From the NCBI GenBank assembly GCA_945861855.1, contig CAMAWG010000012.1:1-48260 (forward strand): 48,260 nucleotides of DNA, written 5' to 3'. The translations under genes and the position numbers were made by a program. This document shows, piece by piece, positions 27,041 to 36,580 of this stretch. The notes beneath the pieces are model-generated. The model was not told where the DNA came from, searched no databases, and saw nothing but the letters and a program-made list of their open reading frames with translations. Within the stretch, counting starts at the first letter, position 1. Every line of letters begins with the position of its first letter. The stretch comes from Rhodoplanes serenus. GTDB taxonomy: Bacteria; Pseudomonadota; Alphaproteobacteria; Rhizobiales; Xanthobacteraceae.

Positions 27041-28939
27041 TCAGTGTAGTTTACGCTTCAAAGCCCTCATCGGACGCCGCATTTCGGGCATGGCGTCCTC
27101 CTCGAACAGCTCGGCAAGCTTCTCGGTCATCGCCCCGCCGAGTTCTTCGGCATCGACGATGGTCACGGCGCGGCGGTAGTAGCGCGTGACGTCGTGGCCG
27201 ATGCCGATGGCGATCAGCTCCACCGGCGAACGGTTCTCGATCTCCTCGATGATCCAGCGCAGGTGCCGTTCGAGGTAGTTGCCCGGATTGACCGAGAGTG
27301 TGGAGTCGTCCACCGGCGCGCCGTCGGAGATCATCATCAGGATCTTGCGCTGCTCGGGGCGGGCCAGCAGACGCTTGTGCGCCCAATCCAGCGCCTCGCC
27401 GTCGATGTTCTCCTTGAGCAACCCCTCGCGCATCATCAGGCCAAGGTTCTTGCGCGCGCGCCGCCACGGCGCGTCGGCCGACTTGTAGATGATGTGGCGC
27501 AGATCGTTGAGCCGCCCAGGGTTGGCAGTCTTGCCGGCGGCCAACCACGACTCGCGCGACTGTCCGCCCTTCCAGGCCCGGGTGGTGAAGCCCAGAATCT
27601 CGACCTTGACGCCGCAGCGTTCGAGCGTGCGCGCAAGGATGTCGGCGCAGGTGGCGGCCACGGTGATCGGGCGGCCGCGCATCGAGCCGGAGTTGTCGAG
27701 CAAGAGCGTCACCACGGTGTCGCGGAAATTGGTTTCCTTCTCCTGCTTGAACGACAGCGCGTGCAGCGGATCGATGATGATGCGCGGCAGCCGCGACGGA
27801 TCGAGCAGGCCCTCCTCCAGATCGAAGTCCCAGGCGCGGTTCTGCTGTGCCATCAGGCGGCGTTGCAGTCTATTGGCGAGGCGGGCGACGACGCCCTGCA
27901 GGTGCGAAAGCTGCTTGTCGAGATAGCCGCGGAGCCGGTCGAGTTCCTCGGGCTCGCAGAGATCCTCGGCGGCGATGGTCTCGTCGAAGCGCATGGTGAA
28001 TGGCCGGTAGTCGGGCCCGCGCGGCTCATTCGGCCGGTTGCGCGGCCGCCACGGCTCGGCCGCGGTCTCGGATTCGCCCATCTCGGAATCGTCGGCCATG
28101 TCGGCGGAGGGCGCATCCACCGCCTCTTCGGCGGATTCGGAGGCATCGGCGGACGCTTCCGCGTCCTCCATGCTCATCTTCTCCATGTCCTCGGAGTCGG
28201 CGGCCTCGCCCTTCTCGCCGGTCTCGTCCTTGCGGCGGTCCTGGTCGCCCTCCTCGCCCTCCTCCTCTTCGTCGGAAGACGAGCGGTCCTCGCCCATGTC
28301 GAGCGATTCCAAGAGATCGTGGACGGCGTCGCCGAACTTGCGCTGGTCTTCGAGCACGCGCTCCAGCTTGTCGAGGCCGCGGCCGGCGCGATCCTCGATG
28401 AACGGGCGCCACAGATCGACGAGCTTCTTGGCGGCCGGCGGCGGCGGCTGGCCGGTCAGCCGCTCGCGCACCATCATTGAGATGGCCTCCTCGATCGGCG
28501 CGTCGGCCCGGTCGGTGACTTCGTCGAACTTGCCGCGGTGGAAGCGGTCGTCGATCATGGCGGCGAGATTGCCTTTCACGCCGAGCATGCGGCGCGCGCC
28601 GATCGCCTCGACGCGGGCCTGCTCGACGGCGTCGAACACGGCGCGCGCCTGCTGGCCGCCGGGCATCAGCCGCCGGTGCACCGCGGGGTCGTGGCAGGCG
28701 AGCTTCAGCGCCACCGCGTCGGCGTTGCCGCGCACGATCGCGGCCTCGGCGCGGGTGAGCTTGCGTGCCGGCTCGGGCAGCCGCACCTTGCCGCCGACTA
28801 GGCCGGGCCGCTCGGCGGCGAACGAAACCTCAAGCTCGGCTTTCTTGGCGATGGCGCGCAGGCAACTCGTGACCGCCCGCTTGAACGGCTCGGTCGGGGA
28901 TTCCTTGCTCTGCGCCTTGGGCTTCTGGTTGGAAGACAT
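27041..28939 (-). CDS. cobT: Aerobic cobaltochelatase subunit CobT
   Basis: 632 residues from ATG 28939 ([20 protein letters not shown]). The first 215 residues are helical, residues about 215-330 are a strongly acidic hinge ([20 protein letters not shown] and [20 protein letters not shown]), and the C-terminus is a von Willebrand A-like domain with MIDAS sequence [20 protein letters not shown]. CobT and CobS form the AAA+/VWA chaperone that drives CobN to insert cobalt into hydrogenobyrinate a,c-diamide in the aerobic B12 pathway. cobS is immediately upstream; cobN is not in the window. The long upstream extension of the frame to 29050 overlaps cobS and was rejected. Confidence 0.96.
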   Translation of the reverse strand: MSSNQKPKAQSKESPTEPFKRAVTSCLRAIAKKAELEVSFAAERPGLVGGKVRLPEPARKLTRAEAAIVRGNADAVALKLACHDPAVHRRLMPGGQQARAVFDAVEQARVEAIGARRMLGVKGNLAAMIDDRFHRGKFDEVTDRADAPIEEAISMMVRERLTGQPPPPAAKKLVDLWRPFIEDRAGRGLDKLERVLEDQRKFGDAVHDLLESLDMGEDRSSSDEEEEGEEGDQDRRKDETGEKGEAADSEDMEKMSMEDAEASADASESAEEAVDAPSADMADDSEMGESETAAEPWRPRNRPNEPRGPDYRPFTMRFDETIAAEDLCEPEELDRLRGYLDKQLSHLQGVVARLANRLQRRLMAQQNRAWDFDLEEGLLDPSRLPRIIIDPLHALSFKQEKETNFRDTVVTLLLDNSGSMRGRPITVAATCADILARTLERCGVKVEILGFTTRAWKGGQSRESWLAAGKTANPGRLNDLRHIIYKSADAPWRRARKNLGLMMREGLLKENIDGEALDWAHKRLLARPEQRKILMMISDGAPVDDSTLSVNPGNYLERHLRWIIEEIENRSPVELIAIGIGHDVTRYYRRAVTIVDAEELGGAMTEKLAELFEEDAMPEMRRPMRALKRKLH

Positions 28940-28953
28940 GAGGTAACGAAAGC

Positions 28954-29949
28954 TCAGCTCAGCGCCACGTTCACCGATGACTCCGGCAGTTCCTGGCCGA
29001 AGCAGCGCTGATAGAACTCCGCGACGATGGGCCGCTCGAGCTCGTCGCATTTGTTGACGAAGGTCAGCCGGAACGCGAAGCCGACGTCCTTGAAGATGTC
29101 GGCGTTCTCCGCCCAGATGATGACGGTGCGCGGGCTCATCACGGTCGAAAGGTCGCCGTTGATGAAGGCGTTGCGCGTGAGGTCGGCAACGCGGACCATC
29201 TTGTTGACGATCTCGCGGCCCTCCTCGGTCTGGTAGTGCTTCGCCTTGGCGAGCACGATCTCGACCTCGTTGTCATGCGGCAGGTAGTTCAGCGTGGTCA
29301 CGATCGACCAGCGGTCCATCTGCGCCTGGTTGATCTGCTGGGTGCCGTGATAGAGGCCCGAAGTGTCGCCCAAGCCGATGGTGTTGGCGGTGGCGAACAG
29401 CCGGAACGCCGGATGCGGGCGGATCACGCGGCTCTGGTCGAGCAGAGTGAGCCTGCCGGAGGATTCCAGCACGCGCTGAATGACGAACATCACGTCCGGG
29501 CGGCCGGCGTCGTATTCGTCAAAACACAGCGCGACGTTGTTGACGTAGGCCCAGGGCAAGATGCCGTCGCGGAATTCGGTGACCTGCAGGCCGTCCTTGA
29601 TGACGATGGCGTCCTTGCCGATCAGGTCGATACGGCTGATGTGGCTGTCGAGGTTGACGCGCACGCAGGGCCAATTGAGCCGCGCCGCGACCTGTTCGAT
29701 GTGGGTCGACTTGCCGGTGCCGTGGTAGCCGGACACGATCACCCGGCGGTTGTGGGCGAAGCCGGCCAGGATCGCCAGGGTGGTCTGCCGGTCGAATTGG
29801 TAGTCCGGATCGACGTCGGGCACATAGTCGTCGGGCTTGGAATAGGCCGGGACCTCCATGTCGCTGTCGATGCTGAAAAGCTGCCGGACCGACACCTTCA
29901 TGTCAGGCATGGCGGACGTGGCAGGCGTGGTCTGCGGTGCGGTTGCCAT
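28954..29949 (-). CDS. cobS: Aerobic cobaltochelatase subunit CobS
   Basis: 331 residues from ATG 29949 with GGAG at proper spacing. It is an AAA+ ATPase with Walker [20 protein letters not shown], Walker [14 protein letters not shown], sensor text [16 protein letters not shown], and the CobS start region [20 protein letters not shown]. It couples ATP hydrolysis to cobalt insertion with CobT and CobN in the cytoplasm. The cobT start lies 14 bases downstream, so the pair is an operon. In relatives the upstream neighbours are usually a DnaJ-like gene and bolA; here a catabolic cassette separates them. Confidence 0.97.
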   Translation of the reverse strand: MATAPQTTPATSAMPDMKVSVRQLFSIDSDMEVPAYSKPDDYVPDVDPDYQFDRQTTLAILAGFAHNRRVIVSGYHGTGKSTHIEQVAARLNWPCVRVNLDSHISRIDLIGKDAIVIKDGLQVTEFRDGILPWAYVNNVALCFDEYDAGRPDVMFVIQRVLESSGRLTLLDQSRVIRPHPAFRLFATANTIGLGDTSGLYHGTQQINQAQMDRWSIVTTLNYLPHDNEVEIVLAKAKHYQTEEGREIVNKMVRVADLTRNAFINGDLSTVMSPRTVIIWAENADIFKDVGFAFRLTFVNKCDELERPIVAEFYQRCFGQELPESSVNVALS

Positions 29950-30171
29950 TGTTACTCCGTGGCCCCGGAACGGCACGGGGCCGCGATGTATTGCCGGGAT
30001 TCGCTATGGAAAGAGCGGTGAATCTAGCAGAGGCTGGTGCAGTGCGAAAGCCGCCCTGCGCATAGCTCGAATGTAGGGATTCCGGCTGGATTGTCGAGGA
30101 AACCGGGGAATGCCTATGCTGCCCTGTTGGGTGCAGGGCGCAGGACAAACGCCGCCAAAAGGGAGGCTTCC

Positions 30172-30801
30172 ATGGCCGACGTCGATCTCAAGAGCCGCAG
30201 CGACACAAGAGTGGGCGGCCCAAAGGACGGTGAGGTGCGCTTCTACGGGGTGCACCATCTGGCCCTCAACACCGACGACATGAAGATGACGGTCGATTTC
30301 TACGTCGGCGTCCTGGGCATGCGTCTGGTGCATGCGATGAAGGTCCCGCCGGGCTTGGGCACCGGGCCGGGCAACCGCGGCAATCCGCCGTTCGAGGAGG
30401 TCCGCCACTATTTCTTCGACATGGGCCGGGACGGGCTTTTGGCGTTCTTCGAAATGCCCAAGGGCGCCAAGGAGCGCGGCGACCGCAATGCGCTGGGCGC
30501 CATGCAGCACGTCTCCTTCGCGGTGTCGCCGGAGAGCCAGGCCCGCATCTGCAAGCGGCTCGAAGCGGCGAAGGTGGCCTATGACGGACCGATGGAAATC
30601 CTGCCGGGCATCTTCTCGATCTATGTGTTCGACCCAAACGACATCCGGTTGGAGTTCTCCTGCCAGCCGGGCAACGGCGAAGGCGAGCCCTGCATCGTGC
30701 CGCAGGTGACGCAAACCAAGAACGAAGCGCTGGCCGAGCTGAAGACGCTGACCGGCGACCGGGCTTTCCTCGACCGGGCGACGTCGGGCTTGGCCGACTA
30801 G
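30172..30801 (+). CDS. VOC (glyoxalase/dioxygenase superfamily) protein
   Basis: 209 residues from ATG 30172 with GGGAGG upstream. It contains the beta-alpha-beta-beta-beta modules of vicinal oxygen chelate enzymes: FYGVHHLALNTDDMKMTVDF, YVGVLGMRLVHAM, ALGAMQHVSFAVSPESQARI and FSIYVFDPNDIRLEFSC. Metal ligands are likely H in GVHHLAL, H in MQHVSFA and E in RLEFSC. This fits an extradiol-type dioxygenase, isomerase or glyoxalase-like enzyme. The flavin monooxygenase starts six bases later and MFS follows with an overlap, so all three form one operon, likely for uptake and ring processing of an aromatic compound. Confidence 0.9.
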   Translation: MADVDLKSRSDTRVGGPKDGEVRFYGVHHLALNTDDMKMTVDFYVGVLGMRLVHAMKVPPGLGTGPGNRGNPPFEEVRHYFFDMGRDGLLAFFEMPKGAKERGDRNALGAMQHVSFAVSPESQARICKRLEAAKVAYDGPMEILPGIFSIYVFDPNDIRLEFSCQPGNGEGEPCIVPQVTQTKNEALAELKTLTGDRAFLDRATSGLAD

Positions 30802-30807
30802 CACCCG

Positions 30808-31998
30808 ATGGCGGCACGCAACGCGAACCCCGTCGCCATCGCGGGCGGCGGCATCGGCGGGCTCGCCTGCGCGCTGGCGCTGGCGCGGCAGGGCTTCCGC
30901 TCGCTGGTGCTGGAGCAGGCGCGTGAGTTCGGCGAGGCCGGCGTGGGGCTTCAGGTCGCGCCCAATGCGCTGTCGGTGCTCGACGCGCTGGGGGTGGGCC
31001 ACGCCGCGAAAAAAAACGCGCTGCTGATCGAGCGGCTCTTGATGATGGACGCCGTCACCGGCGAGGAGATCGCCAACATTCCGCTCGACGCGCGCTTTGT
31101 ACGGCGCTTCGGCAATCCCTATGCGGTGTCGCACCGCGCAGACATCCACGGCGCGCTGCTCGATGCCTGCCGTGCGAACGAGCTGATCGACCTTCGCACC
31201 GACAGCCACGTATCGGACTTCAAATTTGAACCGCCCGGTGTGACGGTTTTCCTCGCCAGCGGCACGCCGATCGCGGCGCCGGCCCTGATCGGCGCGGATG
31301 GCGTGTATTCCAATGTGCGAAAGCGCATCGTCGCCGACGGCGATCCGCCGTCGGCGGGCGCCGTGATCTTCCGCGCCACCATCCCGGCGGCCGAGATGCC
31401 GAAGGACTTGCAGCATCCCTACCCGACATTCTGGGCCGGGCCCGGCTGGCACGCGATCTACTATCCGGTGCGCGACTGGAGCCTGTTCAATCTCGGCTGC
31501 ACGCTGGCGACCGACAAACTCGAATACGGCGACGGCGCGGACGTGTCGCCGCTCCAGGTGCTGCCGAAATTCACCGGCGGATGCGAGACGCCGCTGCGCG
31601 CGATGCAAATCCCGAAAGCGTTCCGTCACTACGTGATCCGCCACCGCGAGCCGGTCGAGAACTGGACCCTGGGCCCGGCGACGCTGATCGGCGACGCCGC
31701 GCATCCCATGGTGCAATACATCGCCCAGGGCGCGGCGATGGCGCTGGAAGACGCGATCTGCCTCGCCAGCGCGATGCATGAAGCGGACGGGGAATTTTCC
31801 AGCGCGTTCCGGCGATATCAGGCGCTCCGCATCGTGCGGACCGCACGGGTGCAGATCTCATCGCTGATGATGGACCGGATCAACCACGCCAGGGGAATCG
31901 AGCGAAAGGTGCGCAACTCCCTGTTCGAGGGCCGCACGGCGGAGGACTATTACGACCGCTTGGCGTGGCTCTACACGCCGCCACCCTATGTCCGGTAA
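30808..31998 (+). CDS. FAD-dependent aromatic monooxygenase (3-hydroxybenzoate 6-hydroxylase-like)
   Basis: 396 residues. Class A flavin hydroxylase motifs are [51 protein letters not shown] (DG) and LIGDAAHPMVQYIAQGAAMA (GD). The sequence QYIAQGAAMALEDA and the ending AWLYTPPPYVR are, from memory, closest to 3-hydroxybenzoate 6-hydroxylases that form gentisate. It would add one oxygen to an aromatic acid with NAD(P)H. It lies six bases after the VOC gene and its last 11 bases overlap the MFS start. The exact substrate is inferred only from family resemblance. Confidence 0.9.
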   Translation: MAARNANPVAIAGGGIGGLACALALARQGFRSLVLEQAREFGEAGVGLQVAPNALSVLDALGVGHAAKKNALLIERLLMMDAVTGEEIANIPLDARFVRRFGNPYAVSHRADIHGALLDACRANELIDLRTDSHVSDFKFEPPGVTVFLASGTPIAAPALIGADGVYSNVRKRIVADGDPPSAGAVIFRATIPAAEMPKDLQHPYPTFWAGPGWHAIYYPVRDWSLFNLGCTLATDKLEYGDGADVSPLQVLPKFTGGCETPLRAMQIPKAFRHYVIRHREPVENWTLGPATLIGDAAHPMVQYIAQGAAMALEDAICLASAMHEADGEFSSAFRRYQALRIVRTARVQISSLMMDRINHARGIERKVRNSLFEGRTAEDYYDRLAWLYTPPPYVR

Positions 31999-33190
31999 TC
32001 CCATCGACGAATCCTCGCCCCGCTACGCCGGCTGGCGCGTGGTGCCGGCGTGCTTTCTGGTGGCGCTGTTCTGCTGGGGCTTCGCCCTCTACGGCCACGG
32101 CGTCTATCTCACAGAGCTCAATCGCCTGCACGGCTGGCCGACGGCGTGGATTTCCGGCGCCATTACCCTGTTCTACCTGCTCACGGCGGCGCTGGTGGTG
32201 TTCGTCAGCGATGTCATCGCAAGGTTCGGCCCCCGGCGCGTAATGCTGGCCGGCGCGTGCTGCCTGGGCAGCGCGGTGGCGCTGCTCGCGTTCATCGACG
32301 CGCTATGGCAGCTCTATCTCGTTTACCTGCTGATGGCCGTGGGCGCGGCATCGATGCACGTCGGCGCCATCAGCAGCGTGATCGGCCTGTGGTTCAACCG
32401 CCAGCGCGGTCTTGCGCTGAGCCTGGCGCTGAACGGCGCAAGTTCCGGCGGCATTCTGGTCACGCCGGTGCTGGTGCTGGCGATCGCGCATTATGGATTC
32501 TCGAACGCAATCATCGGCGCGGCTGTCGCAATGGCCGCGGTGCTGCTCCCCGCCATTGCGCTGTGGATCGGCCGGCCGGCGGTCGCGGCCACGCAGCCCG
32601 GCGCCGCCCCCGTCACCGCCGCCTGGACCCGGCGCAGCGCGCTGCGCAGCCTGAGCTTCTGGAGCGTGGCGGCGCCGTTCGCCATGGCGCTGACGTCGCA
32701 GGTCGGATTCCTGGTGCATCAGATCGCGATCCTCGAACCCGCGGTCGGCCGAGCGCAGGCCGGATTCTCGGTGGCGGCGCTGGCCGCTGCCGCGATTGCC
32801 GGGCGCTTCGGCCTTGGCGCATTCGCAGCGCGTCTGGACATGCGGCGATTCACTGCCTGGTCGCTGGCAAGCCAGGCCGCCGCGCTTGCTGCGATGGCGT
32901 GGACGACAAACCCCACGGCCCTGATGGCCGCATGCGTGGCGTTCGGATTCTCCGCCGGGAATCTGATCACGCTGCCGTCGCTGGTCGTTCAGCGCGAGTT
33001 CGAAGCGGCCTCATTCGGCATGCTGGTCGGGCTGTCCTGGGCGATCACCCAGTTCACCTATGCGTTCGGGCCGGGAATTCTCGGCGTGATGCGCGACCTG
33101 ACCGGCGGCTACACCGCGCCGCTCGCGCTGTGCATTGCGCTCGATCTTGGCGCGGCCGCGCTCATCCTGCTGCGGCCGAGGCAGCGGTGA
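31988..33190 (+). CDS. MFS transporter (MCT/oxalate-formate-antiporter-like)
   Basis: 400 residues with about 12 hydrophobic helices and the MCT-type start YAGWRVVPACFLVALFCWGF. A conserved loop after helix 2 reads DVIARFGPRRVM and helix 5 contains RGLALSLALNGASSGG. Members of this group move monocarboxylates or other organic acids across the inner membrane. The start ATG 31988 is inside the end of the monooxygenase gene (11-base overlap), so translation is coupled. As the third gene of the cassette it probably imports the compound handled by the two enzymes. It converges on the DnaJ-like gene with a single base between stop codons. Confidence 0.9.
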   Translation: MSGNPIDESSPRYAGWRVVPACFLVALFCWGFALYGHGVYLTELNRLHGWPTAWISGAITLFYLLTAALVVFVSDVIARFGPRRVMLAGACCLGSAVALLAFIDALWQLYLVYLLMAVGAASMHVGAISSVIGLWFNRQRGLALSLALNGASSGGILVTPVLVLAIAHYGFSNAIIGAAVAMAAVLLPAIALWIGRPAVAATQPGAAPVTAAWTRRSALRSLSFWSVAAPFAMALTSQVGFLVHQIAILEPAVGRAQAGFSVAALAAAAIAGRFGLGAFAARLDMRRFTAWSLASQAAALAAMAWTTNPTALMAACVAFGFSAGNLITLPSLVVQREFEAASFGMLVGLSWAITQFTYAFGPGILGVMRDLTGGYTAPLALCIALDLGAAALILLRPRQR

Positions 33191-33191
33191 A

Positions 33192-33788
33192 TCAGCAAAT
33201 CCCGGTGGATTTCAGGTACTTGTAGGCCTGGATGATCTCGCGCAGCTTGTCCTCGGTGGCGCGGTCGCCGTTGTTGGCGTCGGGATGATGGCGCTTCACC
33301 AGCACCTTGAACCTCGCCTTGATCTCGGCCTTGTCGGCACCGACATCGAGACCCAGTTCGTTGAGCGCCTTGCGCTCGGCGTTGCGGATGGCGCGCGGCG
33401 GCTCGGCCCGCTCGGTCTTCGCCTTGGCGCCAAACTCGCGGAACACATTGAACGGATCGCGCGCCGCGTCCGGGCCAAGCTCGGGTCCGGGATGGTTGCC
33501 GGTTCCCATCTTCCAGGTCGGACGGTGGCCGGTGATCGCGTCCTTCTGGTACTTCATCACGGCATCTTCGCTCATGCCGGAGAAGTAGTTGTAGGAGTGG
33601 TTGTACTCGCGGACGTGTTCGAGGCAGAAGCGCCAATGCTCGTTTTCGCGCGGCCGGGCCTTGGGCGCGCGATGCGTGGCCGCGTTAACACATCCCTTCC
33701 AATCGCAGCACGGCCCATCGGGACGCGCGCGGCGATCCTGGTCAGGCTTGACGCGAATACGATCGAACAAGGGCGAGTCGGATTTCAT
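33192..33788 (-). CDS. J domain-containing protein (DnaJ-like, C-terminal J domain)
   Basis: 198 residues. The N-terminal 100 residues contain a Cys/His-rich region (GPCCDWKGCVNAATHRAP, ENEHWRFCLEHVREYNHSYN) and DAITGHRPTWKMGTG, conserved in Rhizobiales homologues. The J domain is at the C-terminus: ALNELGLDVGADKAEIKARF, then VLVKRHHPDANNGD with the HPD triad, and LREIIQAYKYLKSTG. Such proteins stimulate DnaK ATPase; the Cys/His part may bind metal. In relatives this gene is next to cobS; here it is divergent from bolA and separated from cobS by the VOC-monooxygenase-MFS cassette. Confidence 0.92.
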   Translation of the reverse strand: MKSDSPLFDRIRVKPDQDRRARPDGPCCDWKGCVNAATHRAPKARPRENEHWRFCLEHVREYNHSYNYFSGMSEDAVMKYQKDAITGHRPTWKMGTGNHPGPELGPDAARDPFNVFREFGAKAKTERAEPPRAIRNAERKALNELGLDVGADKAEIKARFKVLVKRHHPDANNGDRATEDKLREIIQAYKYLKSTGIC

Positions 33789-33908
33789 GACCGAACACTA
33801 TGCGGAGTTCACGATGACACCTTCAAGTCTTGACAGAGCGTTTTTCCAACAGGTCGTGGTGCGTCGCGACGATTGACCCTCGCGCCACCCTCGCCTACGT
33901 CAGGTTCC

Positions 33909-34184
33909 ATGGAAACGAAGACCCAGATCGCCGAAAAGCTCGCTGCCGCGTTCGCGCCGGAAAGTCTCGATGTGGTCGACGAATCGCATCGGCACGAGGG
34001 CCATGCCGGCCACCGGCCGGGCGGACAGACCCATTTCAGGGTTCATATCGTGTCGGAATCGTTTCGCGGTAAGAGCCGGATCGAGCGCCACCGCATGATC
34101 AACCGGACGCTTGCGGGGGAGCTTGCGGCCGGCGTGCACGCGCTGGCGATCCACGCCAGCGCGCCGGGCGAAGGCAAGGCGTAG
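33909..34184 (+). CDS. BolA family protein
   Basis: 91 residues from ATG 33909; the longer frame from 33873 lacks the conserved start. The BolA fold is shown by TKTQIAEKLAAAFAPESLDV, the loop DESHRHEGH, the THFRVHIVSESFRGKSRIER motif with invariant His, and the helix HRMINRTLAGELAAGVHAL. BolA proteins pair with monothiol glutaredoxins in iron-sulfur handling and affect cell shape and stress responses. It is divergent from the DnaJ-like gene, and TTGACA (33830-33835) lies 74 bases upstream as a possible -35 box. Its stop codon is part of a hairpin shared with the convergent Bug gene. Confidence 0.93.
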   Translation: METKTQIAEKLAAAFAPESLDVVDESHRHEGHAGHRPGGQTHFRVHIVSESFRGKSRIERHRMINRTLAGELAAGVHALAIHASAPGEGKA

Positions 34185-34198
34185 CGCGATTGCGCTAC
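34181..34198. terminator. Hairpin holding both stop codons of convergent genes
   Basis: GTAGCGC-GATT-GCGCTAC is a perfect 7-bp stem with a four-base loop. The bolA stop TAG (34182-34184) and the Bug gene stop (34195-34197, TAG on the minus strand) are mirror images in its two arms. There is no T run, so a true intrinsic terminator function is uncertain. Confidence 0.45.
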
Positions 34199-35163
34199 TG
34201 CGGCGCGATGTTCGCCGCCTTGATGATCCGGCCCCACATGACCCGCTCGGCGCCAATGCGGGCCGCGAACTCCTGCGGGCTGTCGCCGATCAGCCGCGCC
34301 CCGGATTTGCTGAAACGCTCCTGCATCGCCGGCGTGCGCACCGCGGCGGCGATCGACCGATGCAGCCTTGCGACATTGGCCGGCGGCGTGCCGGCCGGCG
34401 CGGCGATGCCGAACCAGGACGACGCCTCGTAGTTGGCGACGCCCTGCTCGGCCGCTGTCGGCACGTCGGGCAGGAGCGCCATTCGCGCTTTCGCCGCCAC
34501 CGCGAGAGGACGCAGTTTGCCGGACTGAATGTGCGCGATCACGGTCGGCGGATTGTCCACCACACCGTCGATCTGGCCAGCGATGAGATCGGTGATGGCA
34601 GGCGCCGCGCCGCGATAGGGGACGTGCGCGATCTTCAGGTCGGCGGCATGCATCAGCATCGCCAGACCGAGATGCCCGGTGGTGCCGATGCCGGGCGAGC
34701 CGAAGTTGAGCTTGCCGGGCTGGGCCTTGGCAAGCGCGACGAATTCCTTGAGCGTCTTGGCCTCGACCTTCGGATTCACCACCACCAGCATCGACATGTC
34801 GGCGACGTTGGAGACGGGGATGAACGCGGTCTCCACGTTGAACGGCATCTGCGCGTAGAGGAACGGATTGGCGGTGAGGATTCCCGCCGACGCCATCAGC
34901 AGCGTATAGCCGTCAGGTGTAGCCTTGGCGACGGCATCGGCGCCGGTGTTGCCGCCGGCGCCGGCGCGGTTCTCGACGATCACCGGCTGGCCGAGCGTCT
35001 TGCTCATCTCGTCGCCGACCGCGCGCGCAAGCACGTCGGCAAGGCCCCCGGCCGGGAACGGCGCGATCAGCCGGATCGGGCGATCGGGATAATTCTGCGC
35101 CTGCGCGGCGGATGCGAAGAACAGCGCGAAAACAGCAAGCAACGTCCGGCACAGCACGGTCAC
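34195..35163 (-). CDS. Bug/TctC family tripartite tricarboxylate transporter substrate-binding protein
   Basis: 322 residues from GTG 35163 with AGGGAGG upstream. It has a signal peptide (LLAVFALFFASAAQA-QN). Bug motifs are PIRLIAPFPAGGLADVLARA, GQPVIVENRAGAGGNTGAD, TPDGYTLLMASAGI, GSPGIGTTGHLGLAML, HVPYRGAAPAITDLIAGQID and LPDVPTAAEQGVANYE. This is a periplasmic carboxylate receptor of the classical subgroup. No tctA/tctB is adjacent; neighbours are bolA and the aro/corC operon, so it is an isolated receptor gene with its own promoter. Confidence 0.94.
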   Translation of the reverse strand: MTVLCRTLLAVFALFFASAAQAQNYPDRPIRLIAPFPAGGLADVLARAVGDEMSKTLGQPVIVENRAGAGGNTGADAVAKATPDGYTLLMASAGILTANPFLYAQMPFNVETAFIPVSNVADMSMLVVVNPKVEAKTLKEFVALAKAQPGKLNFGSPGIGTTGHLGLAMLMHAADLKIAHVPYRGAAPAITDLIAGQIDGVVDNPPTVIAHIQSGKLRPLAVAAKARMALLPDVPTAAEQGVANYEASSWFGIAAPAGTPPANVARLHRSIAAAVRTPAMQERFSKSGARLIGDSPQEFAARIGAERVMWGRIIKAANIAPQ

Positions 35164-35248
35164 GATTTCCCTCCCTCGATTTATGTTCTTGCCGTCACGA
35201 TAGGCGGGAGGCGCCCGAAGTCAACGCGACATGCTAGCCTTGAGTCGA

Positions 35249-36580
35249 TCAACCCGCTCGCGCCAGCGCCACGGGCTTGCGCACCAGCGGCGTGATCCGC
35301 AGCGCGGTGATGCGGTTGCGCTGCTTGCGCATCACGCTGAAGCGGAAGCCGTGGAAGGTGAAGCTCTGCCCGACGTCCGGGATCGAGCGCGCCTCGTGGA
35401 TGACGAGGCCTGCGATCGTGGTCGCGTCGCCGTCCGGCAGATTCCAGTCCATCGCCCGGTTGAGATCGCGGATCGGCACCGAGCCGTCGACATTGACCGA
35501 ACCGTCCGGCTGCGGCCGCACGCCCGGCACCGGCATGTCGTGCTCGTCGGAAATATCGCCGACGATTTCCTCCAGAATATCCTCAAGCGTCACCAGCCCT
35601 TCGACCTCGCCGTATTCGTCCACCACCAGCGCGAAATGCGTCTTGCGCCGCCGGAACGCCTTGAGCTGCTCCGACAGCGGACGGATGTCGGGCACGAACC
35701 AGGGCGGCAGCGCGATCGCCATGACGTCGATCTGGCTCATGTCGCCGTCGGCCTTGTTGAGCGCGCGGAGCAGGTCCTTGGCGTGCAGGATGCCGACGAT
35801 GTTCTCGGGCGTGCCGCGCCACAGCGGGATGCGGGTGAACTCCGCCCTGAGCACCGAGTTCACGATCTGCTCCGGCGGATCGTCGGCGTTGACCGTCACC
35901 ATCTCGGTGCGATGGACCATGACGTCGGAGACTTCGAGCTCGCCGAAGCGGAAGACGTTCTGGATGTATTCCGCCTGGCCCACCTCCATCTTGCCGTGCT
36001 CGGCGGAAACCTCCACCAGCCCCTCGATCTCGACATCGGTGAGGATTTCCTGCTGCGAACCCTCCTTGACGCCAAGCATGCGCAGGATCCCGCGCGAGGC
36101 GGCGTTGAGCAGCCAGTTCAAGGGGTAGAACAGAACAAATGAGACATAGAGCGGATAGGCGATCCATTGCGACACCGGCACCGGCTCCCGGATCGCCAGG
36201 GTCTTCGGCACCTGCTCGCCGACGATGATGTGCAGCGAGGAGAACACCAGGAACCCGACCAGGAACGACGTGAAGTGCAGGGTCGCGTCCGACAGTCCGA
36301 GCGGGATCAGAACCGGATGCAGCAATGCGGCAACGGTCGGCTCGCCGACCCAGCCGAGGCCGAGCGAGGCCATGGTGATGCCGAGCTGGCAGCACGCCAG
36401 ATACGCTTCGATGTTGCCCAGCATTTTCTGCAGCAGCCGGGCGGCAAAGCGATTCTGCTCCGCCATCGCGTTGATGCGGAAGCCCCTCGCCTTCACCAGC
36501 GCAAACTCCGCGGCAACGTAGAACGCGTTGGCGGCGAGCAGGAACAGGGCGATCAGCAAGCTGACGATCGTGTCGGTCAT
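35249..36580 (-). CDS. HlyC/CorC (CNNM) family transporter
   Basis: 443 residues. The N-terminal DUF21/CNNM domain has about four membrane helices (IVSLLIALFLLAANAFYVAA, LACCQLGITMASLGLGWVGE, ISQWIAYPLYVSFVLFYPLN-like region). Two CBS modules follow (MVHRTEMVTVNADDPPEQIV, AKDLLRALNKADGD, FRRRKTHFALVVDEYGEVEG), then the LVTLEDILEEIVGDISDEHD segment and a CorC/HlyC C-terminal domain. Family members export or exchange magnesium or cobalt and are controlled by nucleotide binding to the CBS pair. It overlaps aroB by four bases (ATGA) and is the last gene of the aroK-aroB-corC operon. Confidence 0.94.
   Translation of the reverse strand: MTDTIVSLLIALFLLAANAFYVAAEFALVKARGFRINAMAEQNRFAARLLQKMLGNIEAYLACCQLGITMASLGLGWVGEPTVAALLHPVLIPLGLSDATLHFTSFLVGFLVFSSLHIIVGEQVPKTLAIREPVPVSQWIAYPLYVSFVLFYPLNWLLNAASRGILRMLGVKEGSQQEILTDVEIEGLVEVSAEHGKMEVGQAEYIQNVFRFGELEVSDVMVHRTEMVTVNADDPPEQIVNSVLRAEFTRIPLWRGTPENIVGILHAKDLLRALNKADGDMSQIDVMAIALPPWFVPDIRPLSEQLKAFRRRKTHFALVVDEYGEVEGLVTLEDILEEIVGDISDEHDMPVPGVRPQPDGSVNVDGSVPIRDLNRAMDWNLPDGDATTIAGLVIHEARSIPDVGQSFTFHGFRFSVMRKQRNRITALRITPLVRKPVALARAG

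Noticed and set aside
28940-29050. Upstream extension of CobT
   Set aside because: It would overlap the end of cobS and lacks similarity to CobT starts; [10 protein letters not shown] is the sensible beginning.
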